From: Sphingobium sp052327305
GTDB taxonomy: Bacteria; Pseudomonadota; Alphaproteobacteria; Sphingomonadales; Sphingomonadaceae
DNA length: 64,000 bases
NCBI RefSeq assembly: GCF_052327305.1
Contig: NZ_CP182486.1
Coordinates: 2,728,001 to 2,792,000, forward strand
Direction of reading: 5' to 3'
Position numbers and translations under genes: made by a program. A model generated the notes under the pieces. It saw only the letters and a program-made list of their open reading frames with translations, had not been told where the DNA came from and made no database searches. Positions 43,383 through 51,534 of this stretch are shown here, in pieces. Numbering within the stretch: the stretch's first letter is position 1; every line of letters begins with the position of its first letter.

Positions 43383-43771
43383 GGCATCTGGCTCATATCA
43401 TGCGGTGTCGGCATCATGTTGGTGTTGAGGTGATACATGACCCACAGCGATCCGCTGAGCATGATGATGACGACGATGATCGTGAACACCAGCGACGTCA
43501 GTGACCAGCCGCCTTCCGCCTTGGGCGTCATGTGCAGGAAATAGATCATGTGGACGATGATCTGGACGACCGCGAAGGTCATCACCAGCGCCACCGTCGG
43601 CCCGACATCCAGCGGGCGCGCGATCACCAGCCAGAACGGGATCGCGGTGAGGATGACGGACAGGACGAAGCCGATCGCATAGTCGCGCAGCGAGGCGTGC
43701 GGGAGTTCGGCAACAGCGTGGCCATCATGGCCGTGCCCGGCGTGCGGATCGGCGTGCGGATTAGGGCTCAT
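43379..43771 (-). CDS. cyoD: Cytochrome bo3 quinol oxidase subunit IV
   Basis: A 130-residue small membrane subunit with a His-rich N-terminus (HADPHAGHGHDGHAVAELPH) and three transmembrane helices (YAIGFVLSVILTAIPFWLV, VALVMTFAVVQIIVHMIYF and VFTIIVVIIMLSGSLWVMY). The family's FVIMHI-type motif is seen as IIVHMIYFLHM. It supports assembly of the copper-haem centre of subunit I. The ATG at 43771 overlaps cyoC by four bases, and its stop overlaps surf1. Confidence 0.92.
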   Translation of the reverse strand: MSPNPHADPHAGHGHDGHAVAELPHASLRDYAIGFVLSVILTAIPFWLVIARPLDVGPTVALVMTFAVVQIIVHMIYFLHMTPKAEGGWSLTSLVFTIIVVIIMLSGSLWVMYHLNTNMMPTPHDMSQMP

Positions 43772-44397
43772 CGCAGCATTCCCATCAGATAGACCAGAGT
43801 GAAGACGCCGATCCACACGACGTCGAGGAAGTGCCAGAACATGCTGAGGCAGGCGACGCGGCGCTGGTTGGCCGCGATGAGGCCGTGCTTTCCGAGCTGG
43901 ACGATCAGCGTGACCAGCCAGATGATGCCGAAAGTGACGTGCAGCCCGTGCGTGCCGACAAGCGTGAAGAAGGCGGAGAGGAAGGCGCTGCGCTGCGGCG
44001 TCGCACCTTCGTGAATGAGGTGCGCGAACTCATAGAGCTCGATGCCGAGGAACGCCGCGCCGAACAGGCCGGTCACGGCCAGCCAAGCCCGCGTGCCGTT
44101 GAGGCTGCCGCGCTGCATCGCGACCATCGCGAACCCATAGGTGATCGAGGAGAGGAGCAGCATCGCCGTGTTCACGGCCACGAGTCCCAGGTCGAACAGG
44201 TCCTTCGGTCCTGGCCCGGCCGCGTAGTTGCCGCCCAGCACGGCATAGCAGGCGAAGAGGATCGCGAAGATGAGGCAGTCGCTCATCAGGTAGATCCAGA
44301 AGCCCAGCATGGTGCTGTGGCCCTCGGGGTGGGGATGCTCGTCGAGCTGATAGAAGCTCACGGGCTCGTCGCCCTTGCGGACTGTGGTGCTGCTCAT
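43768..44397 (-). CDS. cyoC: Cytochrome bo3 quinol oxidase subunit III
   Basis: A 209-residue membrane subunit with five helices and no extra N-terminal pair, as in quinol oxidases. LGFWIYLMSDCLIFAILFACY near residue 30 carries the family's conserved Asp region; GTHGLHVTFGIIWL near 150 and FWHFLDVVWIGVFTLVYL near 188 are the usual C-terminal signatures. It lies four bases after cyoB and overlaps cyoD by four bases. Confidence 0.95.
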   Translation of the reverse strand: MSSTTVRKGDEPVSFYQLDEHPHPEGHSTMLGFWIYLMSDCLIFAILFACYAVLGGNYAAGPGPKDLFDLGLVAVNTAMLLLSSITYGFAMVAMQRGSLNGTRAWLAVTGLFGAAFLGIELYEFAHLIHEGATPQRSAFLSAFFTLVGTHGLHVTFGIIWLVTLIVQLGKHGLIAANQRRVACLSMFWHFLDVVWIGVFTLVYLMGMLR

Positions 44398-44401
44398 CGG
44401 C

Positions 44402-46411
44402 TCAACCCTCCAGCGCCGCGAGGCTGCGTGTGCGCAGCTCTTCCACTTCCGTCACCGTGGCGGCGGGAATGTGGAAATCGCGCTTGTAGTTGAACGTGTG
44501 GGCGATCGAGGCGCCCACCAGAGCGACGAAGCCAAGCACGACGAGCCACCAGATGTGCCAGACCAGCGCGAAGCCCATCACCAGACTGATCCCGGCGAGA
44601 ATGACGCCTGCACCTGTGTTGCTCGGCATATGGATGTCCCGGAAGCCCTCCGTTGGCCGGCCCGCATTGCGCGCCTTCATGTCATACCATGCATCGAGAT
44701 CGTGAATCACCGGCGTAAAGGCGAAGTTGTAGTCCGGCGGTGGCGAGCTCGTCGCCCATTCCAGCGTGCGGCCGCCCCATGGGTCGCCGCTTTCATCCCT
44801 CAGGCTCTCGCGCTTCCAGATGCTGACCGCGAACTGCACGAGCATGGCGCCGATACCGGCCGCGATCACAGCCGCGCCAATCCCTGCGATGATGAACCAG
44901 ATCTGGAGCGAGGGATCGTCGAACACGCGCATGCGCCGCGTCACGCCCATCAGGCCCAGAATGTAGAGCGGCATGAAGGCGAGCCAGAAGCCGACCACCC
45001 AGCACCAGAAGCTGATCTTGCCCCAGAACACGTCCAGCTTGAAGCCAAAGGCTTTGGGCCACCAGTAGTTGATCGCCGCGAACAGGCCGAAGAGCACGCC
45101 GCCGATAATCACGTTGTGGAAGTGCGCGATAAGGAACAGCGAGTTGTGCAGCACGAAGTCAGCTGGCGGCACGGCAAGCAGCACGCCGGTCATTCCGCCC
45201 ACCACGAAGGTGAGCATGAAGGCGACGGTCCACATCATGGGCAGCTCGAAGCGGATGCGGCCATGATACATGGTGAACAGCCAGTTGAAGAGCTTGGCGC
45301 CGGTGGGGATGGAAATCACCATCGTCGTGATGCCGAAGAAGCTGTTGACGCTCGCGCCCGATCCCATGGTGAAAAAGTGGTGCAGCCAGACGAGGTAGCT
45401 CAGGATCGTGATGACGATCGTCGCGTAGACCATCGAGGTATAGCCGAAGAGCTTCTTGCCCGAGAAGGTGGAAGTCACCTCGGAGAAGACGCCGAACAGC
45501 GGCAGGATGAGGATGTAGACCTCCGGATGGCCCCAGATCCAGATCAGGTTCACGTACATCATCGGCGAACCGCCGAAGTCGTTGGTGAAGAAGTTGGTGC
45601 CGGCATAGCGATCGAGCGTGAGCAGCACCAGCGTGGCGGTCAGGATCGGGAAGGATGCGACGATGAGGATGTTGGCGCACAAGCTGGTCCAGGTGAAGAC
45701 CGGCATCTTCATGAGGTTCATGCCCGGTGCGCGCAGCTTCAGGATGGTCACGATGAGGTTGATGCCCGACAAGGTCGTGCCCACGCCCGCAATCTGAAGC
45801 GACCAGATATAGTAATCGACGCCGACATTGGGGCTGTAGGCAATGCCGGAAAGCGGTGGATAAGCGAGCCATCCTGTCTGCGCGAACTCTCCCACAAACA
45901 GCGAGATCATGCACAGGATGGCTCCGGCCGTCGTCATCCAGAAGCTGAAGTTGTTGAGGAACGGGAAGGAAACGTCGCGCGCGCCGATCTGCAGCGGGAC
46001 GATGTAGTTCATCAGACCAGTGATGAACGGCATCGCCACGAAGAAGATCATGATGACGCCGTGCGCCGTGAAGATCTGGTCGTAATGGTGCGCGTTCAGA
46101 TATCCTTCCGACCCGCCAAAGGCCATCGCCTGCTGCAGGCGCATCATGACCGCGTCGGCAAAACCGCGCAGAAACATGACGAGGCCGAGGATCATGTACA
46201 TGATCCCGATCCGCTTGTGATCGACAGTCGTGAACCACTCGGTCCAGAGATAGCCCCACAGCTTGAACTTCGTCAGCAGCGCCAGAACGGCAAGTCCGCC
46301 GAGCACCACGACGCCGAACGTGACGACGAGGATGGGCTCATGCAGCGGGAGTGCCTCGAACGAGAGGCGGCCCAGCAGCAGGCTGGTTTCAGGAGCGGGG
46401 TGCGGAGTCAT
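44402..46411 (-). CDS. cyoB: Cytochrome bo3 quinol oxidase subunit I
   Basis: A 669-residue haem-copper oxidase catalytic subunit with about 15 transmembrane helices. The copper-B and haem ligands are in WIWGHPEVYILILPLFG near residue 290 (His with cross-linked Tyr nearby), WLHHFFTMGSG near 340 and HFHNVIIGGVLFG near 428 (haem o3 and b His). The low-spin haem His is in NAHHYDQIFTAHGVIMIFF near 105. The K- and D-channel residues lie in expected helices. It oxidises ubiquinol and reduces oxygen while pumping protons. Confidence 0.97.
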   Translation of the reverse strand: MTPHPAPETSLLLGRLSFEALPLHEPILVVTFGVVVLGGLAVLALLTKFKLWGYLWTEWFTTVDHKRIGIMYMILGLVMFLRGFADAVMMRLQQAMAFGGSEGYLNAHHYDQIFTAHGVIMIFFVAMPFITGLMNYIVPLQIGARDVSFPFLNNFSFWMTTAGAILCMISLFVGEFAQTGWLAYPPLSGIAYSPNVGVDYYIWSLQIAGVGTTLSGINLIVTILKLRAPGMNLMKMPVFTWTSLCANILIVASFPILTATLVLLTLDRYAGTNFFTNDFGGSPMMYVNLIWIWGHPEVYILILPLFGVFSEVTSTFSGKKLFGYTSMVYATIVITILSYLVWLHHFFTMGSGASVNSFFGITTMVISIPTGAKLFNWLFTMYHGRIRFELPMMWTVAFMLTFVVGGMTGVLLAVPPADFVLHNSLFLIAHFHNVIIGGVLFGLFAAINYWWPKAFGFKLDVFWGKISFWCWVVGFWLAFMPLYILGLMGVTRRMRVFDDPSLQIWFIIAGIGAAVIAAGIGAMLVQFAVSIWKRESLRDESGDPWGGRTLEWATSSPPPDYNFAFTPVIHDLDAWYDMKARNAGRPTEGFRDIHMPSNTGAGVILAGISLVMGFALVWHIWWLVVLGFVALVGASIAHTFNYKRDFHIPAATVTEVEELRTRSLAALEG

Positions 46412-46426
46412 TTAAGGTCTCTGGGA

Positions 46427-47611
46427 TCAGGAAGCGGGGCGGAGCGTCGGCGCATGATCGTCGGCGGTGAGGCGCAGCGGTGTCTTGGCTTGCGGCCGGG
46501 AGAGACCGGCGCCGAGAAGCGGTGCGTCGCTGACGAGAGCCATTGATGGGCGATCGGCCGAGAGCATCGGGGCGGCGCAGACGGCAACGACATAGCGCGT
46601 CTTGGCCGGGAGGAGCGTGCCCCGCGCGGAAAATTTGTCATAGGCGAGGTCACGCACATTATACTGACCGGCGCGACCAGTGCCCCCCTGCAGGTCCATC
46701 GCCATCATGTCGTGCATGCACATCTTGCCGGGCTCGACACACAGATTGACGATACGATCGAAAAGCTGGGGTTCGACCGACGCAAAGCGCCGGACCGGCT
46801 CCTTCTCGCTCGGCCGCTCAAGTGCCAGATAGGTGGCGCGATCCAGCGCTGCACCGCTCTCTCGCGCCTGCTTTACCCATGCGCCAAAGTCCGAGGCAGA
46901 GAGGCTGCGGGCGCGAAAGCGCATGTTCGAAAAACCGGCGCCGGAATAATTGGCGGAAAAGCCGGAAAAGTCTCCCGTGCGGTTGAAGACGCCATGGAGT
47001 TTCGTCTCCATGCCCGGCATCGCGTAGATCTGACCGGCGAGCGCGGGAATGTAGAAGCTGTTCATCACCGACGAGCCGGAGATGCGGAAGCGCACGGGGC
47101 GGTCCACTGGTGCCGCGAACTCGTTGACCGTCGCGATGCCCTGTTCGGGATAAATGAACAGCCATTTCCAGTCGAGCGCCACGACCTGGACTTCCAGCGG
47201 CTTCTCGGTCTGCGGCGTGACTGCCTGCCCAGGCGCCGTGCGCGCCAGGCTGCGATAGGGATCGAGCAGATGGGTGGCGACCCAGGTGAGCGCGCCCAGA
47301 CAGATGATGATGAGCAGCGGCGCGGCCCAGATCACCAGCTCGAGCTGGGTCGAATGATCCCAGTCGGGCTTGTAGGTCGCCGCGCTGTTGCTCGCGCGGT
47401 AGCGCCACGCGAAGAAGATGGTCAGCGCCATCACCGGAATGATGATGAGCAGCATAAGCAACGTCGAAATAATGACCAGATTGCCCTGCTGGCGCGCAAC
47501 ATCGCCCGCGGGATCGAGCACGACCATGCCGCAGCCACCCAGCAGCGGGAGCAGCAGAAGAGGGGCAGTGAACCGTCGCAAAGACGGGACAAACGAGGGC
47601 TTGGAACGCAT
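46427..47611 (-). CDS. cyoA: Cytochrome bo3 quinol oxidase subunit II
   Basis: A 394-residue lipoprotein subunit. The lipobox LLPLLGGCG puts the Cys near residue 27; two transmembrane helices follow (LVIISTLLMLLIIIPVMALTI, then LVIWAAPLLIIICLGALTW). The periplasmic cupredoxin domain starts with VQVVALDWKWLFIYPEQGIA near 145 and lacks the CuA ligands, as expected for quinol oxidases. It is longer than E. coli CyoA (315) because of a C-terminal extension of about 80 residues containing two cysteines (NLCVEPGKMCMHDMMAMDL). The ATG at 47611 gives the lipoprotein signal. First gene of the operon. Confidence 0.93.
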   Translation of the reverse strand: MRSKPSFVPSLRRFTAPLLLLPLLGGCGMVVLDPAGDVARQQGNLVIISTLLMLLIIIPVMALTIFFAWRYRASNSAATYKPDWDHSTQLELVIWAAPLLIIICLGALTWVATHLLDPYRSLARTAPGQAVTPQTEKPLEVQVVALDWKWLFIYPEQGIATVNEFAAPVDRPVRFRISGSSVMNSFYIPALAGQIYAMPGMETKLHGVFNRTGDFSGFSANYSGAGFSNMRFRARSLSASDFGAWVKQARESGAALDRATYLALERPSEKEPVRRFASVEPQLFDRIVNLCVEPGKMCMHDMMAMDLQGGTGRAGQYNVRDLAYDKFSARGTLLPAKTRYVVAVCAAPMLSADRPSMALVSDAPLLGAGLSRPQAKTPLRLTADDHAPTLRPAS

Positions 47612-47759
47612 GGAGCGCGCCCTAGGGGTGCTTTGCTGCACCGCACATAGGACATTTTGTCCAATCCCCTGAGCGCACCCGTTGTCGCTAGGCGCGCGTT
47701 TCCGGCGCAGGGAGAAATGCGCTATCATGCGCCGCGCCGCCGATGCATCTGCATAGGAT
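47612..47759. promoter_or_regulatory. Divergent promoter region, cyo operon and MFS gene
   Basis: These 148 bases must drive the cyo-surf1-regBA operon to the left and an MFS transporter gene to the right. I see no clear FNR box. GC-rich words such as TTGTCGC and GGCGCGCG around 47683-47700 recall loose RegA sites, but this is not strong enough to call. Confidence 0.4.
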
Positions 47760-49094
47760 ATGGAAGTAATGACTGCCGATACCGTCCCCACGACCGAGGC
47801 TGAAGACGACGCTCGCGCGCTGCACGCGGATGGGCATCGTATCGCGCCGGGAGAAATTGCGATTGGGGTCGTCATCGGCCGTACCTCCGAATTTTTCGAC
47901 TTCTTCGTATATGCTATAGCGTCCGTTCTGGTCTTTCCGAAGCTCATCTTTCCATATCTCGATCCCCTGACCGGCACGTTATGGTCGTTTGTCATCTTCG
48001 CGCTTGCCTTCGTCGCGCGGCCAGTCGGCACGGTGATCTTTACGGCAATCGACCAGGCCTGGGGCCGTGGCGCGAAGCTGACTATCGCGCTGTTCCTGCT
48101 CGGCGGATCGACGGCGGCGATTGCCTTTCTGCCCGGTTACGAGTCGATCGGTGTCGCGTCCGCGCTGCTGCTCGCGCTTTTCCGGATGGGGCAGGGCGTG
48201 GCGCTCGGTGGTTCCTGGGATGGTCTCGCCTCTTTGCTTGCGCTGAATGCGCCGGAGGGCCGGCGCGGATGGTACGCGATGATTCCGCAGCTTGGCGCGC
48301 CCATCGGACTGATCGTGGCGAGCCTTCTGTTCCTGTTCCTCATCACCGCGTTGCCTGCCGCAGACTTCCTTGATTGGGGATGGCGCTATCCGTTCTTCGT
48401 CGCCTTCGCGATCAACGTCGTGGCGCTGTTCGCCCGGCTCCGTATCGTGGTGACGCCGGAATATGCCCGCCTCTTCGAAAATCGCGAGCTTCAGCCCGCG
48501 CCCCTTTCGGAGACAGCGCGTTCGGAGTGGCGGGTCATCGCCACCGGCGCTTTCGCCCCGCTTGCCAGCTTCGCGATGTTCCACATGGTCACCGTGTTCC
48601 CGCTGTCCTGGGTGTTCCTGTTCACGAAGGAAAGCCCGGCCCGCTTCCTGATGATCGAGGCCGTCGCCGCCGCAGTCGGCGTGCTCGCGATCATCGCGTC
48701 GGGTATTCTGGCAGACCGGCTCGGCCGGCGTACGGTTCTTGGCGTTACGGCAACCGCCATCGCGGCGTTCAGCGGATTTGCCCCGCAATTGCTTGATGCA
48801 GGCGAAACCGGCGAAGCCGTGTTCATGATCCTGGGCTTCGTGCTGCTCGGTCTCTCTTTCGGCCAGTCATCGGGCGCCCTGTCGTCCAGCTTCACCCAGA
48901 GGCACCGCTATACTGGGTCCGCGCTGACGTCCGATCTCGCCTGGTTGTTCGGCGCCGGCTTTGCGCCGCTCGCCGCGCTCTGGCTCTCCAACGCGTTCGG
49001 CCTCCTTGCAGCCGGCACCTATTTGCTGTCTGGTGCGCTGGGCACGCTTGTCGCGCTGTGGCTCAATCGCGAACTGGGTAAAGCAATCGAATAA
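47760..49094 (+). CDS. MFS transporter, metabolite:H+ symporter-like
   Basis: A 444-residue transporter with 12 hydrophobic helices. IAIGVVIGRTSEFFDFFVYAI near residue 33 is typical of the MHS/sugar-transporter branch, with the acidic residues in helix 1. RPVGTVIFTAIDQAWGRGAK near 87 and ADRLGRRTVLGVTA near 320 are the two loop 2-3 and 8-9 motifs. The substrate is unknown. ATG at 47760 and 47769 are both possible starts. It is divergent from cyoA and precedes the egt genes. Confidence 0.87.
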   Translation: MEVMTADTVPTTEAEDDARALHADGHRIAPGEIAIGVVIGRTSEFFDFFVYAIASVLVFPKLIFPYLDPLTGTLWSFVIFALAFVARPVGTVIFTAIDQAWGRGAKLTIALFLLGGSTAAIAFLPGYESIGVASALLLALFRMGQGVALGGSWDGLASLLALNAPEGRRGWYAMIPQLGAPIGLIVASLLFLFLITALPAADFLDWGWRYPFFVAFAINVVALFARLRIVVTPEYARLFENRELQPAPLSETARSEWRVIATGAFAPLASFAMFHMVTVFPLSWVFLFTKESPARFLMIEAVAAAVGVLAIIASGILADRLGRRTVLGVTATAIAAFSGFAPQLLDAGETGEAVFMILGFVLLGLSFGQSSGALSSSFTQRHRYTGSALTSDLAWLFGAGFAPLAALWLSNAFGLLAAGTYLLSGALGTLVALWLNRELGKAIE

Positions 49095-49224
49095 TCGGAC
49101 CCGGCCGCACGGCCAACACTTAGTCTGCGGCAAAAATTGTTGTCATCCGATGTAACGAAAGTCGCGTTCATCCGTTAATCATGCAACCCTCGGGCGGGTT
49201 GCGGAGGAGCGAGGGCGTGACACG

Positions 49225-50511
49225 ATGAACCGGACAGCCGGAAATCTTCAGCCAGCGTCAAATTCCCGGATAGAAAGCGCCGCTCCGGACTATGTTTCGG
49301 TGCGGACGCTCAGCGTCGAACTGGCCTCGCCGCTTTCGGATGCGGACGCTACCGCGCAGTCGATGCCGGACGCCTCGCCCGCGAAATGGCATCTCGCTCA
49401 CATCACCTGGTTCTTCGAGACGTTCATCCTGCGTGACCATGTGCCGGGTTACCGCCTGTTCGACGAGCGTTGGCCCTTCCTGTTCAACAGCTATTATGAG
49501 GCGGAAGGCGCGCGCCACGCCCGCCCCCAGCGGGGTCTGCTTACCAGGCCGAGCCTATCCGAAGTTCTCGACTATCGCCATTATGTGGACGAAGCGATCG
49601 TGGCCGCGATGCCGCTCATTCAGGAGCGATGCCCCGAACTCCTGACGCTCGGGCTCAATCATGAGCAGCAGCATCAGGAACTGCTTCTGACCGACATCAA
49701 GCATCTCTTCTTTCACAATCCGCTCGCTCCCGCGCTATGGCCCGCGAGCCATGGCAGCGAGGACAGCCACTATGGCTATGAGGCGGCATGGCACGAGGGG
49801 CCGTCGGGCCTGATCGAGATTGGCGACAAGGGGCAGGGCTTCGCGTTCGATTGCGAGGGGCCGGCCTATCGTCATCACCTTGCCCCTCATGCACTGTCTG
49901 ATCGGCCGGTCACCAATGGCGAGTGGTTCGATTTCATTGAGGACAATAGCTACACGACGGCGTCTCTCTGGCTGTCAGACGGCTGGGACTGGGTGAACCG
50001 GGAGTCGATCTGCGCGCCGCTCTATTGGCGGCGTAGCCATCATGTCTGGGAGGAGTTCACCCTCTCTGGATGGCGACCCGTCGATCCGACCGCGCCGGTC
50101 AGTCATATCAGCCTCTATGAGGCGGACGCGTTCGCCACATGGGCGGGCGCACGGCTACCGACCGAACAGGAGTGGGAGGCGTCCGCGCAAAGGCTGGACC
50201 CCGCAAGCGGTATCCAGCTCGATCGGGCCGGTCCAGTCCAGACGCGGTTTGTGCCGCGCGAGGCCGGGCTGGCCTCCATGTTCGGGAATGTCTGGGAATG
50301 GACTGGTTCGGCCTTCCGCCCCTATCCTGGCTTTCGTCCGGCCGATGGTGCCGTCGGCGAGTATAATGGGAAGTTCATGAGCGGCCAGTTCGTCCTCAAA
50401 GGGGGAAGCTGTGCGACCCCTCGCGGGCACATGCGCGCCTCATACCGCAATTTTTTCCACCCTCACCAGCGCTGGCAGTTCACAGGCCTGCGTCTCTCGA
50501 AGGATCTCTGA
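49225..50511 (+). CDS. egtB: Ergothioneine biosynthesis protein EgtB
   Basis: A 428-residue iron-dependent sulfoxide synthase that joins a thiol substrate (gamma-glutamylcysteine or cysteine) to hercynine. The DinB-like N-terminal domain supplies the three iron ligands: a His in AKWHLAHITWFFETF near residue 58 and two in LGLNHEQQHQELLL near 140. The C-terminal FGE-sulfatase-like domain carries RLPTEQEWEAS near 313 and MFGNVWEWTGSAFRPYPGF near 352. EgtD follows two bases after the stop. No egtA, egtC or egtE is nearby, consistent with the minimal two-gene form found in many proteobacteria. Confidence 0.95.
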   Translation: MNRTAGNLQPASNSRIESAAPDYVSVRTLSVELASPLSDADATAQSMPDASPAKWHLAHITWFFETFILRDHVPGYRLFDERWPFLFNSYYEAEGARHARPQRGLLTRPSLSEVLDYRHYVDEAIVAAMPLIQERCPELLTLGLNHEQQHQELLLTDIKHLFFHNPLAPALWPASHGSEDSHYGYEAAWHEGPSGLIEIGDKGQGFAFDCEGPAYRHHLAPHALSDRPVTNGEWFDFIEDNSYTTASLWLSDGWDWVNRESICAPLYWRRSHHVWEEFTLSGWRPVDPTAPVSHISLYEADAFATWAGARLPTEQEWEASAQRLDPASGIQLDRAGPVQTRFVPREAGLASMFGNVWEWTGSAFRPYPGFRPADGAVGEYNGKFMSGQFVLKGGSCATPRGHMRASYRNFFHPHQRWQFTGLRLSKDL

Positions 50512-50512
50512 C

Positions 50513-51499
50513 ATGGCTGTCCATAGCGCCCTCAAGCTCGTCGAGCACGACCAGAAGGGCGTGGACCTCGCCTTTCGATCCGATGTGTTGCGTGGCTTTG
50601 GGGAACGGCAGAAGGCCATTCCCGCCCGGTGGTTTTATGACAGGACCGGGTCCGAGCTGTTCGAGCAGATCACGCAGCTTGAGGAATATTATCCCACACG
50701 TGCCGAGACCGGCCTTCTCGAAAGATATGGCCGCGAAATTGCCCGGCTGGTCGGCGGCAATCGGGCCGTGGTCGAGTTCGGGTCGGGCAGTTCGGTCAAG
50801 ACGCCGCTTCTGCTTCGGGAAGTCTCGCCCGCAGCTTATGTGCCGCTCGATATATCCGGCGATTTCCTCCGTCAGTCGTCAGAGGAACTGGCCGCCAAGT
50901 ATCCCGATCTGCCCGTCGTTCCGGTTGAAGCCGACTTCATGCGCCCCGTCACGCTGCCCGACTGCGTTCGGCACCTCGACATTCTCGGCTTCTTTCCGGG
51001 CTCCACGATCGGGAATTTCGTTCCCTATACCGCTGCGGACCTTTTGCGCTCCATGCGCAGGACGCTGGGCGAGCGCTCACAGCTTCTCATCGGCTTCGAC
51101 CGCGTGAAAGACGTTCGGCGTCTTATCGCGGCTTATGACGACGCCGCAGGGGTGACGGCGCGCTTTAACCTCAATCTGATCGACCGCATCAACCGGGAGC
51201 TGGGCGCCGACATGCCGCGCGAGCGCTTTCGCCATGTCGCGCGGTGGAATGATGAATGGAGCCGGATCGAGATGCATCTCGAAGCGCTCGACGACCTTGA
51301 GTTCACTGTTTCCGGCCAATCTTTCGCCATGCAGCGAGACGACACGATCCACACCGAAAACAGCCATAAATATACGCCCAATCAGGCCCGGCTGCTCTTG
51401 CAGGTCAGTGGCTGGACGCCCACGGAAATCTGGTCTGATGACGCGGAAGATTTCGCTATTATCCTGGCCTCCGCGACCGAGTTTCGCAGCGCGCCGTAA
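50513..51499 (+). CDS. egtD: Histidine N-alpha-methyltransferase EgtD
   Basis: A 328-residue SAM-dependent enzyme that trimethylates histidine to hercynine, the first step of ergothioneine synthesis. RWFYDRTGSELFEQITQLEEYYPTR spans about residues 38-62, including the histidine-binding Tyr, and VVEFGSGSSVKTPLLL near 85 is the SAM motif. FFPGSTIGNF near 160 and the C-terminal IHTENSHKYTP near 283 complete the family signature. It is transcribed with egtB, with a two-base gap. Ergothioneine protects against oxidative stress, which fits the neighbouring redox genes. Confidence 0.95.
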   Translation: MAVHSALKLVEHDQKGVDLAFRSDVLRGFGERQKAIPARWFYDRTGSELFEQITQLEEYYPTRAETGLLERYGREIARLVGGNRAVVEFGSGSSVKTPLLLREVSPAAYVPLDISGDFLRQSSEELAAKYPDLPVVPVEADFMRPVTLPDCVRHLDILGFFPGSTIGNFVPYTAADLLRSMRRTLGERSQLLIGFDRVKDVRRLIAAYDDAAGVTARFNLNLIDRINRELGADMPRERFRHVARWNDEWSRIEMHLEALDDLEFTVSGQSFAMQRDDTIHTENSHKYTPNQARLLLQVSGWTPTEIWSDDAEDFAIILASATEFRSAP

Positions 51500-51534
51500 A
51501 CAGGGCTCGCGACGTTAGCTGAGCTTTCGAGTCA

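Noticed and set aside
44375..46546. 723-codon open frame on the plus strand opposite cyoB
   Set aside because: Antisense shadow of a well-identified oxidase gene; the product is very His/Asp/Glu-rich with no recognisable domain.
47660..47760. Possible RegA or FNR operator before the cyo operon
   Set aside because: No clear TTGAT-N4-ATCAA site, and the RegA consensus is too loose to claim from GC-rich DNA by eye.
47612..48031. N-terminal extension of cyoA to 48031
   Set aside because: The in-frame upstream part overlaps the divergent MFS gene, and a lipoprotein signal begins exactly at the ATG at 47611.
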